A stretch of DNA of 34,413 nt from Tharpella sp964457755 (GTDB lineage: Bacteria > Desulfobacterota > Anaeroferrophillalia > Anaeroferrophillales > Tharpellaceae): NCBI GenBank assembly GCA_964457755.1, contig CAYWGC010000033.1:1-34413 (forward strand). Reading direction: 5' to 3'. Both the position numbers and the translations under genes were made by a program. The notes under the pieces were generated by a model, which had not been told where the DNA came from, searched no databases, and was given only the letters and a program-made list of their open reading frames with translations. Every line of letters starts with the position of its first letter. Position 1 is the stretch's first letter. This document shows, in pieces, positions 16,024 through 24,169 of this stretch.

Positions 16024-18252
16024 TCAAAACTTTCCGCTGACTTTGCAGACGATCGTAAAAGGTATCCCTGCATAATACTGGCTGGCTCTGAAACCGTCAT
16101 CGTCAGCCTTGATGGAACCGACATACTTTTTATCAAAAAGGTTGGTAAGTTCGAGTTCAAGGTTGGCTTCTTGCAGAAACCAGAGATTCTTTATTTTATA
16201 ACCAAGCATCAGGTCTACGGTTGTATAATCATCAACCTGCTCCTGGTTTTCGATATCTCCGTAGCGCTTGTCGACATATTTCAGGCTGGGCGAAATGGTG
16301 AAGCCTTTGTAGTGGTAGATGAGGCCGGTTTTCACCAGCCAGCGCGGGGTGTCCGGCAGATCATTGCCGTCGGTTTCGATAGTACTGGCCCGACTGCCCA
16401 GGTCATCATCAAAAGTCGCTTTGGTATAACTGGGATTGAAGTAGAACATCAGGTTTTGGGTCGGGTAGAGGTTGCATTCGAGTTCAGCCCCCCAGATCGT
16501 CGCGTCACCGATGTTCTGGTGATAATTGATGCCGACCTGATCGTCGTAGGCGACAAAGAGCAGGTCTTGATGGCGGGCATAAAACAGGGTTGGGGCGAGG
16601 CTGAACCAGCGGTGTTGATAGCGGAAGCCGAAGTCGAAGTTGTCTGAGGTTTCAAGTTTCCAATTGTCAAAGAGATTCTGCAAAGTAAGGCCTGCCGCCT
16701 GAAATTTGCTGCGGTTGCGGCTGAAGATCGAAGTGATCGGCATGTAAGCGTAGGGGCGCATGTAGTTGCGGCCGTAATTTAAGTAAAATTCGAGGGCCGG
16801 GGAGGCTTCATAGCCGAAGCTCAAAGAGGGTAGCCATTTTTGAAAGTCCATCGCTTTAAGGCTCATCTCGGTGTCGATTCCGAGGTTACTATCAAGAGCC
16901 TGCTTATATGAGTAGGGAGTGTTTTTGTCACTCCGGTAGGCTTGACTGGCGGGCTCGTGGTAAGCGAAATATTTGATTCCGGCCTGGCACGAGAAAGGCC
17001 CGAAACTACGGCCGAGCTGCAGGTAGGGGGTGTGAATGTGACCGCCGCCCCGGTTTTCGCCTAAATAGGCCCAGCCGGCATAGTTGCGTCCCTGATCATT
17101 GATTTTGTTTTTACGGATATACTTCTCGAGATCATGGTTTTCATACCAGTAGCCGGTACTGATTAAAGTTCCAGCCCAATCCCCGACATATTCCAATTTT
17201 GCCCCGAACCGTTCAGCCTCAACATATTTGTCGGCACCACCATCAATCCATTTTTTATCTTCCGTAGAGTAGTAGGGCTTAAACGATAAGCTATGATTTT
17301 CTTTGAGATCATAATTGATAATCGTCATTACGTCGTGGTTTTTGGTGTCGGTGTGATGGTATTTGTAATAGTCAACATCGGCCGGGCTTGCAGTTAACTC
17401 TTCCAGATAGTCATCATCATAATGGTTGGAGATCTGGCGGGCCTGATCGTAATTGAGCCCTTTATAGAGATCCTGTGCAACTTGGTTGTAGTTGTAGAAG
17501 AGCTCGGCATCAAGTTTGTCGTTGAATTTCTGACTAACGCCTAAAGTGAGATGGTCGCGGCCCCCGACCTCTCCCGCACCTTTCCATTTATCGGCTTCGG
17601 TGTAAGAGCCGGAGATAAAGAATTTACTCTGGTTTGCCAGGATGCCGGAATCTAATCGAAAAAAGCTGCGGGTCAAAGAGTTTGAGCCCAGGCTTTGGTC
17701 CAGTTGCAGGGCAAATTCATCGTTTGGTCGGGCATAACTTAAAGCGATCGTGCCGGCGCGATTGCCGGTGCCGCTGCTTAAGGCGGCCGGGGTGGCGCCC
17801 CGGTAGAGTTTGATGGAGGCCATGTTTTCGAGGTCGTAGAGGTAATCTCTGGGGCCGATGCTCATGATGCCGTAGTTGGGGATGCCTTCAACCGTCATCC
17901 CGGTAAATAGGCTTTTGATGCCGCGCAGGCGGATCTCAGCCCCGCCAATGCCGGTGGGGTCGGTAAGCTCCGGGTTAAGGCCTGGGAGTATGGAGAAAGC
18001 TTGATAGACGCTGCTGAGACCGCCGATACCGGCCAGTTTTAAGCCTGCAGGAGTAATCTCGCTGCCGGTGTAAAGCAGATCGCCTTCCTGTTTAGTGGGG
18101 TTGATGGGCTGGGCTTCGACTGTGATCTGCTCCAATTTCGTGGCTGGAGGCAGTGAGGTTTCATTATTCGCCAAACATACGTTGGTGTTGAGCAATAAAA
18201 AAAACGTTGCTATAATTAGCCCGCCAGAGAGAGTCTGAGATCTGTGAACCAT
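16024..18252 (-). CDS. TonB-dependent outer membrane receptor
   Basis: The 742 residues have a signal peptide (to about residue 28, VCLA), a possible TonB-box-like segment (EQITVEAQP near residues 42-50), a plug domain of about 120 residues (GAEIRLRGIKSLFTGMTVEG, then IKLYRGATPAALSSGTGN) and a 22-strand beta-barrel. The protein ends in a terminal phenylalanine (CKVSGKF), the usual outer membrane assembly signal. It should take up a scarce ligand with TonB energy and hand it to the ABC importer encoded downstream. AAGGA precedes the ATG. Expression is probably controlled by the attenuator-like leader at 18289-18432. The ligand could be a siderophore, a corrinoid or an oxyanion complex; the sequence does not decide. 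Confidence 0.93.
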   Translation of the reverse strand: MVHRSQTLSGGLIIATFFLLLNTNVCLANNETSLPPATKLEQITVEAQPINPTKQEGDLLYTGSEITPAGLKLAGIGGLSSVYQAFSILPGLNPELTDPTGIGGAEIRLRGIKSLFTGMTVEGIPNYGIMSIGPRDYLYDLENMASIKLYRGATPAALSSGTGNRAGTIALSYARPNDEFALQLDQSLGSNSLTRSFFRLDSGILANQSKFFISGSYTEADKWKGAGEVGGRDHLTLGVSQKFNDKLDAELFYNYNQVAQDLYKGLNYDQARQISNHYDDDYLEELTASPADVDYYKYHHTDTKNHDVMTIINYDLKENHSLSFKPYYSTEDKKWIDGGADKYVEAERFGAKLEYVGDWAGTLISTGYWYENHDLEKYIRKNKINDQGRNYAGWAYLGENRGGGHIHTPYLQLGRSFGPFSCQAGIKYFAYHEPASQAYRSDKNTPYSYKQALDSNLGIDTEMSLKAMDFQKWLPSLSFGYEASPALEFYLNYGRNYMRPYAYMPITSIFSRNRSKFQAAGLTLQNLFDNWKLETSDNFDFGFRYQHRWFSLAPTLFYARHQDLLFVAYDDQVGINYHQNIGDATIWGAELECNLYPTQNLMFYFNPSYTKATFDDDLGSRASTIETDGNDLPDTPRWLVKTGLIYHYKGFTISPSLKYVDKRYGDIENQEQVDDYTTVDLMLGYKIKNLWFLQEANLELELTNLFDKKYVGSIKADDDGFRASQYYAGIPFTIVCKVSGKF

Positions 18253-18288
18253 ACGATTAGTCCTTCGATGTTAAATGAGAAAAAAGGC

Positions 18289-18352
18289 AAAAAAAAGACC
18301 ACGAAAGAGGCGGGCTCATCTATAATTAAGGAGCCTGCTGACCTTCGTGGTC
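18289..18352 (-). terminator. Strong intrinsic terminator in the leader of the TonB receptor gene
   Basis: On the minus strand GACCACGAA (plus 18344-18352) pairs perfectly with TTCGTGGTC (plus 18297-18305), an inner stem GCAGGCTC with GAGCCCGC (one mismatch) extends it, and a run of eight T (plus 18289-18296) follows directly. It lies about 37 bases before the receptor start at 18252 and on its strand, so it would stop transcription before the gene unless it is relieved. Confidence 0.85.
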
Positions 18353-18390
18353 GATATTTAAATCAGTTGTTATTAAATGAATGTGATATA

Positions 18391-18432
18391 TAGCAACCTG
18401 AGAAAAATTGGCTGCAACCTTCTTGGTTGCTA
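18391..18432 (-). promoter_or_regulatory. Candidate anti-terminator or sensing region with alternative hairpins
   Basis: On the minus strand TAGCAACC (plus 18425-18432) can pair with GGTTGCA (plus 18413-18419), giving a tight hairpin with a five-base loop, or with GGTTGCTA (plus 18391-18398), a longer hairpin. These are mutually exclusive, the pattern of a riboswitch or attenuator, and the terminator follows 40 bases on. No class such as cobalamin or c-di-GMP could be recognised. Confidence 0.5.
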
Positions 18433-18642
18433 AACCAGCATCATCAAGTGGGTTACCTTTAGATAAACTGGCTAAAAATGTCAATATTTTTTTGCCTGAG
18501 TATTTTGGCGTGAATTAGCAGGATTGATTAAATTTTAAATGGTTGCAGAAAGATTTTTGGTTGATTTTTACCTGGCGAATGAGGTAGAAGGCCCCATCTT
18601 TGACAAATAATCAGGTCTAAAGTTTAGAGAAAGAGGTTTGTT

Positions 18643-18780
18643 ATGAGTGTATGGTCTGAGGCGATTAAAATATTTACGTTTGGTTTTACGTCGGTTTTCT
18701 TTGTTTTGGGGGCTTTATCTCTATCCGTGATTATTACCCGGGCCTTGATCGTCAAGTTTGGGGATAGTCCCAAAAAATGA
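18643..18780 (+). CDS. Small membrane protein, probable gamma subunit of the sodium-pumping decarboxylase
   Basis: This is a 45-residue protein (ATG 18643, TGA 18778) with one transmembrane helix, TFGFTSVFFVLGALSLSVII at about residues 12-31, and a charged tail (ITRALIVKFGDSPKK). Size, topology and position 76 bp before the beta-subunit gene match OadG/GcdC-type gamma subunits, which anchor and assemble the carboxyltransferase alpha subunit on the membrane beta subunit. AAGAGG precedes the start. True OadG proteins usually have a longer C-terminal part with a zinc-binding end, which is absent here. Short ORF filters would miss this gene. Confidence rests on context and topology rather than on specific motifs. 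Confidence 0.7.
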   Translation: MSVWSEAIKIFTFGFTSVFFVLGALSLSVIITRALIVKFGDSPKK

Positions 18781-18856
18781 AAAATTCCGAATTTGTTTGA
18801 TTTTCGGTATCCTTACTTAATTATTTTGCTGGTCTTGGTATTTTTAGGAGTGGGTT

Positions 18857-19972
18857 ATGACAGATACTTTATTTAATTTTATCCATTCGATGGGGCTCTA
18901 CCATCTGACAGTGGGCAATCTGATTATGTGGGCGATCTCTTTTGTTCTGATGTTTCTGGCGATCAGGAAAGGTTACGAACCACTTTTGTTGATTCCGATA
19001 GGGTTTGGCATCTTCATTGTCAACCTGCCTTTGACCAACCTCATGCAGGATCATCAGATACTGCATATTTTCTATCATTACGGGTTAGAATGGGAGATCA
19101 TTCCGCCAATTATCTTTCTCGGTCTCGGGGCAATGACCGATTTCGGGCCGGTGATTGCTAATCCTAAAACCTTGCTTTTAGGGGCTGCAGCTCAGTTTGG
19201 AGTCTATATTGCCTTCTTTTTTGCTTTAGGGCTTGGCTTTACAATTCCTGAGGCCTGCTCGATTGGCATTATCGGGGGCGCCGATGGCCCGACGACGATC
19301 TTTACAACGGTTGCTCTGGCTCCCCATCTGCTTGGCGCGACTGCGGTAGCGGCCTACTCTTATATGGCTCTGGTGCCGGTTATTCAGCCCCCGCTTATCA
19401 AGATGATGACCACTAAAAAAGAGCGTCTTATCCGGATGAAGCAGTTACGCCCGGTTTCCAAGCGCCAGAAAATTATTTTTCCGCTGGTGACTTGCGGTCT
19501 GGTCTGTCTCTTTGTCCCGGCTTCAGCCGCCCTGATGGCGATGTTTATGCTGGGTAACTTTTTTCGTGAGTCTGGAGTGGTTGAACGTTTAAGTGGTACA
19601 GCTCAGAATGAACTGATGAATATTGTTACCATTTTTTTGGGGATTGCGGTCGGTGGTACCATGAGTGCTGATGCTTTTCTGACCCCCAAAGCCTTAATGG
19701 TTTTTGCGATGGGGTTGGTGGCCTTCTCTTTCAGTACGATTGGTGGTCTATGTTTGGCTAAATTGATGAATCTTGTCTCGAAAGAGAAAATTAATCCGAT
19801 GATTGGTGCGGCTGGGGTTTCCGCAGTGCCAATGGCTGCCCGGGTCGTTCAGAAGATGGGCACGGCCGAAGATCCCCGTAATTTTCTTCTTATGCATGCC
19901 ATGGGGCCAAATGTCGCCGGGGTTATCGGTACTGTGGTTGCGGCTGGACTTTTTTTGACTATGGCTCAATAG
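18857..19972 (+). CDS. Beta subunit of a sodium-pumping biotin-dependent decarboxylase
   Basis: The 371 residues match the OadB/GcdB/MmdB family of integral membrane beta subunits, with about nine membrane segments and the conserved blocks IIGGADGPTTIF near residue 138, MSADAFLTPKAL near 270 and a C-terminal MHAMGPNVAGVIGTV. This subunit decarboxylates carboxybiotin and pumps sodium ions outward, giving energy from oxaloacetate, glutaconyl-CoA or methylmalonyl-CoA decarboxylation. Family identity does not reveal which one; the alpha and biotin subunits are not in the window. AGGAG precedes the start. The small gamma-like gene lies immediately upstream and a strong terminator follows at 20074. 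Confidence 0.93.
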   Translation: MTDTLFNFIHSMGLYHLTVGNLIMWAISFVLMFLAIRKGYEPLLLIPIGFGIFIVNLPLTNLMQDHQILHIFYHYGLEWEIIPPIIFLGLGAMTDFGPVIANPKTLLLGAAAQFGVYIAFFFALGLGFTIPEACSIGIIGGADGPTTIFTTVALAPHLLGATAVAAYSYMALVPVIQPPLIKMMTTKKERLIRMKQLRPVSKRQKIIFPLVTCGLVCLFVPASAALMAMFMLGNFFRESGVVERLSGTAQNELMNIVTIFLGIAVGGTMSADAFLTPKALMVFAMGLVAFSFSTIGGLCLAKLMNLVSKEKINPMIGAAGVSAVPMAARVVQKMGTAEDPRNFLLMHAMGPNVAGVIGTVVAAGLFLTMAQ

Positions 19973-20073
19973 GTGTGGCAACCTTTTTAAGGGAGCCTTC
20001 GTTTAGGGGCGACCAAGGTTTGTGATTTCTGTTGACCGAATATGGTTTAGTGATGTATAGTTAGACGTTTTCC

Positions 20074-20104
20074 AAAAATGTCACTGCCTTGTAGTGACAT
20101 TTTT
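20074..20104 (+). terminator. Rho-independent terminator after the decarboxylase beta gene
   Basis: AAAAATGTCACT (20074-20085), loop GCCTTGT and AGTGACATTTTT (20093-20104) form a perfect 12-base-pair stem ending in T residues. The symmetric A and T tracts allow function in both directions, and it separates the pump genes from tRNA-Leu. Confidence 0.9.
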
Positions 20105-20125
20105 GTTGTTGGCTTTAGAGTTATT

Positions 20126-20209
20126 GCGAGAGTGGCGGAATTGGCAGACGCACTAGACTTAGGATCTAGCGGGTTAACCGTGGGGGTTCGAGTCCCCCCT
20201 CTCGCACCA
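20126..20209 (+). tRNA. tRNA-Leu (anticodon TAG)
   Basis: An 84-base class II tRNA: acceptor arm GCGAGAG with CTCTCGC, D arm region GGCGGAATTGGCAGAC, anticodon loop CTTAGGA giving TAG, a variable arm, T arm GGGGGTTCGAGTCCCCC and encoded CCA at 20207-20209. It lies 62 bases upstream of tig. Confidence 0.97.
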
Positions 20210-20271
20210 TTATTTTTCGAGACTGGCGGCGGCTTATGTCCGGCCGCAGCTCAAGCAGAGGATTTGGTTTC

Positions 20272-21624
20272 ATGAATGTTGTAGTTACAGATATAAGCAC
20301 AGTAAAAAAACAGCTGGTCATCAGTCTGGATTCCGAGCAGATCGATAAAAAATTAAATAAGGCTTATGAAGGAGCTCGTAAAAAAGCGAAGATCAAGGGG
20401 TTCAGGCCTGGTAAAGCGCCTTTGAATGTCGTCAAGCGCCTCTATCAGGAGCAGGTGCGGATGGAGGTTATGGAGGAGTTGGTCCAAGATTCCTATAGCG
20501 CCGCCCTGGCAGAGCAGAAAATCTCTCCTATCGCTCAGCCTGCCATTGATAAGCTGGATTTTCCTGAAGATAACAGCACCTTCTCTTTTGAAGCGACGGT
20601 AGAAGTATTGCCGGAGTTCTCGATTGACACTTATGATGACATTGAGTTACAGAAACATAGCAGCGAGATTGATGTTGCTGATGTTGACGCTGAGCTCGAA
20701 AAACTGCGTCAGAGTATGGCTCAGTTTAAGACCATTGATGAGCGTTCTTCAAAGGAAGGTGATACCTTGGTTATCGATTTTGTCGGGCGCCTGGACGGGG
20801 ATGAGTTTGAAGGCGGCAGCGCCAAAGATTTTTCGATAGAGGTTGGCAGTGGCCGCTTTATCCCGGATTTGGAACGTCAGTTAGCTGGGCTTGAGCTGGA
20901 TCAGAGTTATGATCTAGAAGCGGTTTTTCCTGAAGATTACAATAAAGCAGAGCTGGCTGGCAAATCGACGGTTTTTACGGTGACGGTCAAGTCAATCCGA
21001 GAAAAAGATGTGCCGGAGCTTGATGATGAGTTGGCGCTCCAGATTTCCAATGGTGAGATGGAGACCTTGGTGCAGTTGCGCGAAAAAATGACCGAATATG
21101 TGACCTCCTCGAAAGCTTCAGAAGTGAAAAACAAAAACGTAGAGGAGCTGCTCTCCTGTTTGCGGGCTAAGGTCGACTTTGAGTTGCCTGAGTCTCTCTT
21201 GAATGAAGAGAAAGAGCGGGCCCTTGACACCACTCGCTCCCGCTTTCTTTCTCAGGGGCTTGAGCCGGAGATGGTCGACCAGCTGATAGCTGCCAATAGT
21301 GAGAAGGTTGCAGAGGATGCGGCAAATACAGTTAAGAACACCCTGATTCTCGAGCAACTTGCTGAAGTTGAAAAAGTTGAGAGCACTCCCGAAGAAATAA
21401 GTGCCCGTTTTCAGCGTTTTATCCAGGGTTCGGGTGAGAATCCGCAAGAGGTGTTTGAGCGTTTCAAAGGTCGTGAAGGTGAACTGACCGGGATGTTGCA
21501 GCGCGAAGTTCTGATGGAAAAAACGATTGAACATCTTCTCGCTAAAGTCTCATATAAAGAGCTAGAGAGTGCTCCTGAAACTGAGAGCTCGGAAGCCGCC
21601 GAGAGTGATGCTGTTGCCGAATAA
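20272..21624 (+). CDS. tig: Trigger factor, ribosome-associated chaperone and prolyl isomerase
   Basis: This 450-residue protein has the trigger factor plan. The N-terminal ribosome-binding domain contains the signature KGFRPGKAP near residues 43-51. A central FKBP-type PPIase domain spans roughly residues 155-240 (GDTLVIDFVGRLDGDEF). A long helical C-terminal chaperone domain follows, ending in an acidic tail. I chose ATG 20272, preceded by GAGGA, giving the usual MNVVVTDIS start; the open frame extends 12 codons further upstream but without support. It holds nascent chains at the ribosome exit. It is first in the conserved order tig-clpP-clpX, with 30 bp to clpP. Confidence 0.97.
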   Translation: MNVVVTDISTVKKQLVISLDSEQIDKKLNKAYEGARKKAKIKGFRPGKAPLNVVKRLYQEQVRMEVMEELVQDSYSAALAEQKISPIAQPAIDKLDFPEDNSTFSFEATVEVLPEFSIDTYDDIELQKHSSEIDVADVDAELEKLRQSMAQFKTIDERSSKEGDTLVIDFVGRLDGDEFEGGSAKDFSIEVGSGRFIPDLERQLAGLELDQSYDLEAVFPEDYNKAELAGKSTVFTVTVKSIREKDVPELDDELALQISNGEMETLVQLREKMTEYVTSSKASEVKNKNVEELLSCLRAKVDFELPESLLNEEKERALDTTRSRFLSQGLEPEMVDQLIAANSEKVAEDAANTVKNTLILEQLAEVEKVESTPEEISARFQRFIQGSGENPQEVFERFKGREGELTGMLQREVLMEKTIEHLLAKVSYKELESAPETESSEAAESDAVAE

Positions 21625-21654
21625 TATGTTAATAATAATAAGAGGAATGATTGT

Positions 21655-22254
21655 ATGAGTTTTTTGCCGATGGTGGTAGAACAGAGTCCGGGTGGTGAAC
21701 GGGCCTATGATATTTACTCCCGCCTGTTGCGTGACCGGATTGTTTTTCTGGGCACAGCGATTGATGATAATGTTGCTAATGCTGTGGTCGCCCAGCTCCT
21801 TTTTCTCGAAGCCGATGACCCTGATAAGGATATTAATATCTATGTTAATTCGCCAGGGGGTTCGGTGACCGCCGGTTTGGCGATCTATGACACTATGCAG
21901 TTTGTTAAACCCGACATTACGACGATCTGTGTTGGACAGGCAGCCAGTATGGGGGCTCTTCTGCTTGCCGCCGGTACCGCGGGAAAACGTTATGCTCTAC
22001 CTCATTCTCGGATTCTCCTGCACCAACCGATGGGCGGTTTTTCCGGCCAGGCTTCTGATATTGATATTCATGCACGTGAGATCTTGCGTTTAAAGCAGGA
22101 TCTTAATGATATTCTGCAACGGCATACGGGGCAGGAAATGAAACGCCTGCAGCAGGATACTGATCGAGATTTTTTTATGTCATCTGAACAGGCGGTTGAA
22201 TACGGGGTCATTGATGAGGTTATCAAGACTCGAAGAGTTGCGGAGGAGAGCTGA
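21655..22254 (+). CDS. clpP: ATP-dependent Clp protease proteolytic subunit
   Basis: The 199 residues are a full-length ClpP with the catalytic triad S98 (GQAASMG), H123 (LLHQP) and D172 (DRDFF). The N-terminal MSFLPMVVEQ segment is the usual propeptide and axial loop. It forms the 14-mer chamber that degrades proteins fed by ClpX. A GAGGAATG-type ribosome site precedes the ATG. It stops two bases before clpX begins, so the two are translated together. Confidence 0.98.
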   Translation: MSFLPMVVEQSPGGERAYDIYSRLLRDRIVFLGTAIDDNVANAVVAQLLFLEADDPDKDINIYVNSPGGSVTAGLAIYDTMQFVKPDITTICVGQAASMGALLLAAGTAGKRYALPHSRILLHQPMGGFSGQASDIDIHAREILRLKQDLNDILQRHTGQEMKRLQQDTDRDFFMSSEQAVEYGVIDEVIKTRRVAEES

Positions 22255-22256
22255 TA

Positions 22257-23522
22257 ATGGCGCGCCAAAAAGATCAAGATATGTTGCGGTGTTCATTCTG
22301 CGGTAAGGATCAGAACAGCGTCAAGAAATTGATCGCCGGCCCTTCAGTTTTTATATGTAATGAGTGCATAGATCTCTGTACCAATATTATTGTGGGCGAG
22401 AGTGAGCGCGAAACTTTGGCTGATCTCCACGAAACTTTGGTGCCGCCGCGCGTCCTCAAGGAGAGTTTGGACGAATATATTATTGGTCAAGAAGAGGCTA
22501 AACGTAAGCTTTCTGTTGCGGTCTATAATCACTACAAGCGCATTGCCTCACGCGGAATCGGCGGTGATGATGAAGTTGAGCTCCAGAAGAGTAATATTTT
22601 GCTGACCGGTCCGACCGGCAGCGGTAAAACTCTACTGGCCCAGACCCTGGCAAGGGTTTTGAAAGTTCCCTTCACCATAGCCGATGCTACCAATCTAACC
22701 GAGGCCGGTTATGTTGGTGAGGATGTTGAGAATATTCTTGTTTCTCTCTTGCAGGCAGCCGATTATGATGTTGATCAAGCCTCGCGTGGAATTATCTATA
22801 TCGATGAAATCGATAAAATTTCCCGTAAAGGAGATAGTCCTTCGATCACTCGTGATGTCTCAGGCGAGGGGGTTCAGCAGGCGTTATTAAAAATCCTTGA
22901 GGGGACAATTGCCAATGTGCCGCCTAAAGGTGGGCGTAAACATCCGCAGCAGGAGTTTATTAAACTCGATACCAAGGATATTCTGTTTATCTGCGGTGGT
23001 GCTTTTAACGGTCTTGATGAGATAGTCCAGCGGCGTTTGCGCGGGAATGTTCTCGGTTTTCAGGCCGAAAATAAAAAGCAAGTTTTAGGTAGTGCGGGCA
23101 AAGTTCCTGATGTGACTCCACCTGATCTGCTTAAGTATGGGTTGATCCCGGAGTTCATTGGTCGTTTGCCGGTGATTGCGAGTTTGAGCGAGCTTGACCA
23201 GGAGTCTTTGGTGAAGATCCTGACGGAGCCGCGCAACGCCCTGGTTAAACAATATCGCAAACTCTTTAATATGGATGATGTTGAACTTGAATTCAGTCAG
23301 GCTGCCCTGGAAAAAGTTGCGGCATTGGCAGTCGAACAGAAAACCGGGGCCCGGGGTTTGCGTTCAATTTTAGAATGTGTAATGAATTCAGTGATGTTTG
23401 ACCTGCCGGAAAGTGACGCGATTAAATGTATTGTCGAAGAAGAGGTGATTGCCAGCGGTGCGCAGCCACTCTATCTTTACGAAAATGAGAATAAGCAGGA
23501 AAATAAGGCAGAATCAGCATAA
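22257..23522 (+). CDS. clpX: ATP-dependent Clp protease unfoldase subunit ClpX
   Basis: This 421-residue AAA+ unfoldase has the N-terminal zinc-binding domain with cysteines C12, C15, C34 and C37, Walker A GPTGSGKT near residue 118, Walker B IIYIDEIDKI near 179, the pore loop GYVGED and the IGF-like ClpP-binding loop region (LGFQAENK near 265). It recognises and unfolds tagged proteins and passes them to ClpP. The start is two bases after the clpP stop. Nothing is unusual in length or motifs. Confidence 0.98.
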   Translation: MARQKDQDMLRCSFCGKDQNSVKKLIAGPSVFICNECIDLCTNIIVGESERETLADLHETLVPPRVLKESLDEYIIGQEEAKRKLSVAVYNHYKRIASRGIGGDDEVELQKSNILLTGPTGSGKTLLAQTLARVLKVPFTIADATNLTEAGYVGEDVENILVSLLQAADYDVDQASRGIIYIDEIDKISRKGDSPSITRDVSGEGVQQALLKILEGTIANVPPKGGRKHPQQEFIKLDTKDILFICGGAFNGLDEIVQRRLRGNVLGFQAENKKQVLGSAGKVPDVTPPDLLKYGLIPEFIGRLPVIASLSELDQESLVKILTEPRNALVKQYRKLFNMDDVELEFSQAALEKVAALAVEQKTGARGLRSILECVMNSVMFDLPESDAIKCIVEEEVIASGAQPLYLYENENKQENKAESA

Positions 23523-23538
23523 ACCAGCATTTTTTGGC

Positions 23539-23567
23539 TTGACTAGGACAATCTGTTTTGCTATAAC
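23539..23567 (+). promoter_or_regulatory. Sigma-70-type promoter of the HU gene
   Basis: TTGACT (23539-23544), a 17-base spacer and TATAAC (23562-23567) lie in the clpX-HU gap, about 44 bases before the HU start codon. Both elements differ from consensus by one base. Confidence 0.75.
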
Positions 23568-23610
23568 GGCGCTTACTTTAAGACAATAACTTTGAGGGGA
23601 GGGGATGACG

Positions 23611-23883
23611 ATGACGAAGGCCGAAATGATAGAGGCAATTTCCGAAAAAGCAGATGTTACCAAGGCCGCCTCGGAAAAGGTACTCAAGGCTTTTACTGAA
23701 GTTGTAAAAGATGAGCTTAGTAAAGGTGAGAAGGTTGCTCTGGTTGGTTTTGGAACGTTTTATGCGGTTGCTCGTCCGGCTCGGACAGGACGTAATCCCA
23801 GAACCGGCGAGAATATTCAGATTGCTGCTAGCAATGTACCTAAATTCAAGCCTGGTAAAGCTTTGAAAGATAGTTTGAACTAG
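23611..23883 (+). CDS. hup: HU-family nucleoid protein
   Basis: This is a 90-residue HU/IHF-family protein: MTKAEMIEAI start, central GFGTFYAVARPARTGRNPRTG with the DNA-intercalating beta arm, and a VPKFKPGKALKD C terminus. The RNPRTGE signature with proline at the arm tip is HU-like. I chose ATG 23611 rather than the ATG at 23605, because GAGGGGAGGGG (23594-23604) is properly spaced only for the later start. It binds and bends DNA and compacts the nucleoid. It has its own promoter and is followed after 15 bases by tRNA-Val, which may be cotranscribed. Confidence 0.96.
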   Translation: MTKAEMIEAISEKADVTKAASEKVLKAFTEVVKDELSKGEKVALVGFGTFYAVARPARTGRNPRTGENIQIAASNVPKFKPGKALKDSLN

Positions 23884-23898
23884 ACGGAAAGTGTTTGT

Positions 23899-23971
23899 GG
23901 GCGGGTAGCTCAGTTGGGAGAGCACCGGCCTTACAAGCCGGGGGTCACAGGTTCAAGCCCTGTTCCGCCTA
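23899..23971 (+). tRNA. tRNA-Val (anticodon TAC)
   Basis: A 73-base tRNA: acceptor GGGCGGG with TCCGCCT, D arm GCTC...GAGC, anticodon stem CCGGC/GCCGG with loop CTTACAA giving TAC, and T arm ACAGG/CCTGT. The CCA end is not encoded, unlike the other two tRNAs here. Both end pairs of the acceptor stem are G-T wobbles. Confidence 0.95.
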
Positions 23972-23983
23972 TTGCTATATTTT

Positions 23984-24060
23984 GGGGGCGTAGTTAAGTT
24001 GGTTATAACGCCGGCCTGTCACGCCGGAGACCGCGAGTTCGAGTCTCGTCGCTCCCGCCA
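23984..24060 (+). tRNA. tRNA-Asp (anticodon GTC)
   Basis: A 77-base tRNA with encoded CCA: acceptor GGGGGCG with CGCTCCC, anticodon stem CCGGC/GCCGG with loop CTGTCAC giving GTC, T arm GCGAG-TTCGAGT-CTCGT, discriminator G. It follows tRNA-Val by 12 bases and is closed by a terminator, so both are probably processed from one transcript. Confidence 0.97.
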
Positions 24061-24069
24061 TTAATCTTT

Positions 24070-24106
24070 AAAAGAGCTGCTCGCCTTTGGCAAGCAGCTC
24101 TTTTTT
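24070..24106 (+). terminator. Rho-independent terminator after the tRNA pair
   Basis: AAAAGAGCTGCT (24070-24081) pairs with AGCAGCTCTTTT (24093-24104), with an inner GCC/GGC extension, and T residues continue to 24106. Confidence 0.93.
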
Positions 24107-24169
24107 GTTTGTTGTCACGCAATAATTTTGAAAACAGTTTGGTTCAGGCCATAACGATTTAGGAGTTTG

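Noticed and set aside
15836..16027. 63-codon minus-strand frame between the TonB receptor and binding protein genes
   Set aside because: It covers a partial dispersed repeat, overlaps the receptor stop and has no ribosome site.
18361..18600. Cobalamin or c-di-GMP riboswitch upstream of the TonB receptor
   Set aside because: The conserved core sequences of those classes could not be found on either strand; only the generic switch-like pairing is kept.
18600..18628. TTGACA-N17-TTTAGA promoter for the gamma-like gene
   Set aside because: Spacing is ideal, but the predicted start would fall inside or after the Shine-Dalgarno of the gene, so it cannot be the working promoter as drawn.
20078..20275. 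65-codon plus-strand frame before tig
   Set aside because: Its sequence is the translated tRNA-Leu gene.
23899..23971. tRNA-Val as a degenerate tRNA because of acceptor-end G-T pairs and missing CCA
   Set aside because: All arms fold, the anticodon loop is standard and CCA is often added after transcription, so it is taken as functional.
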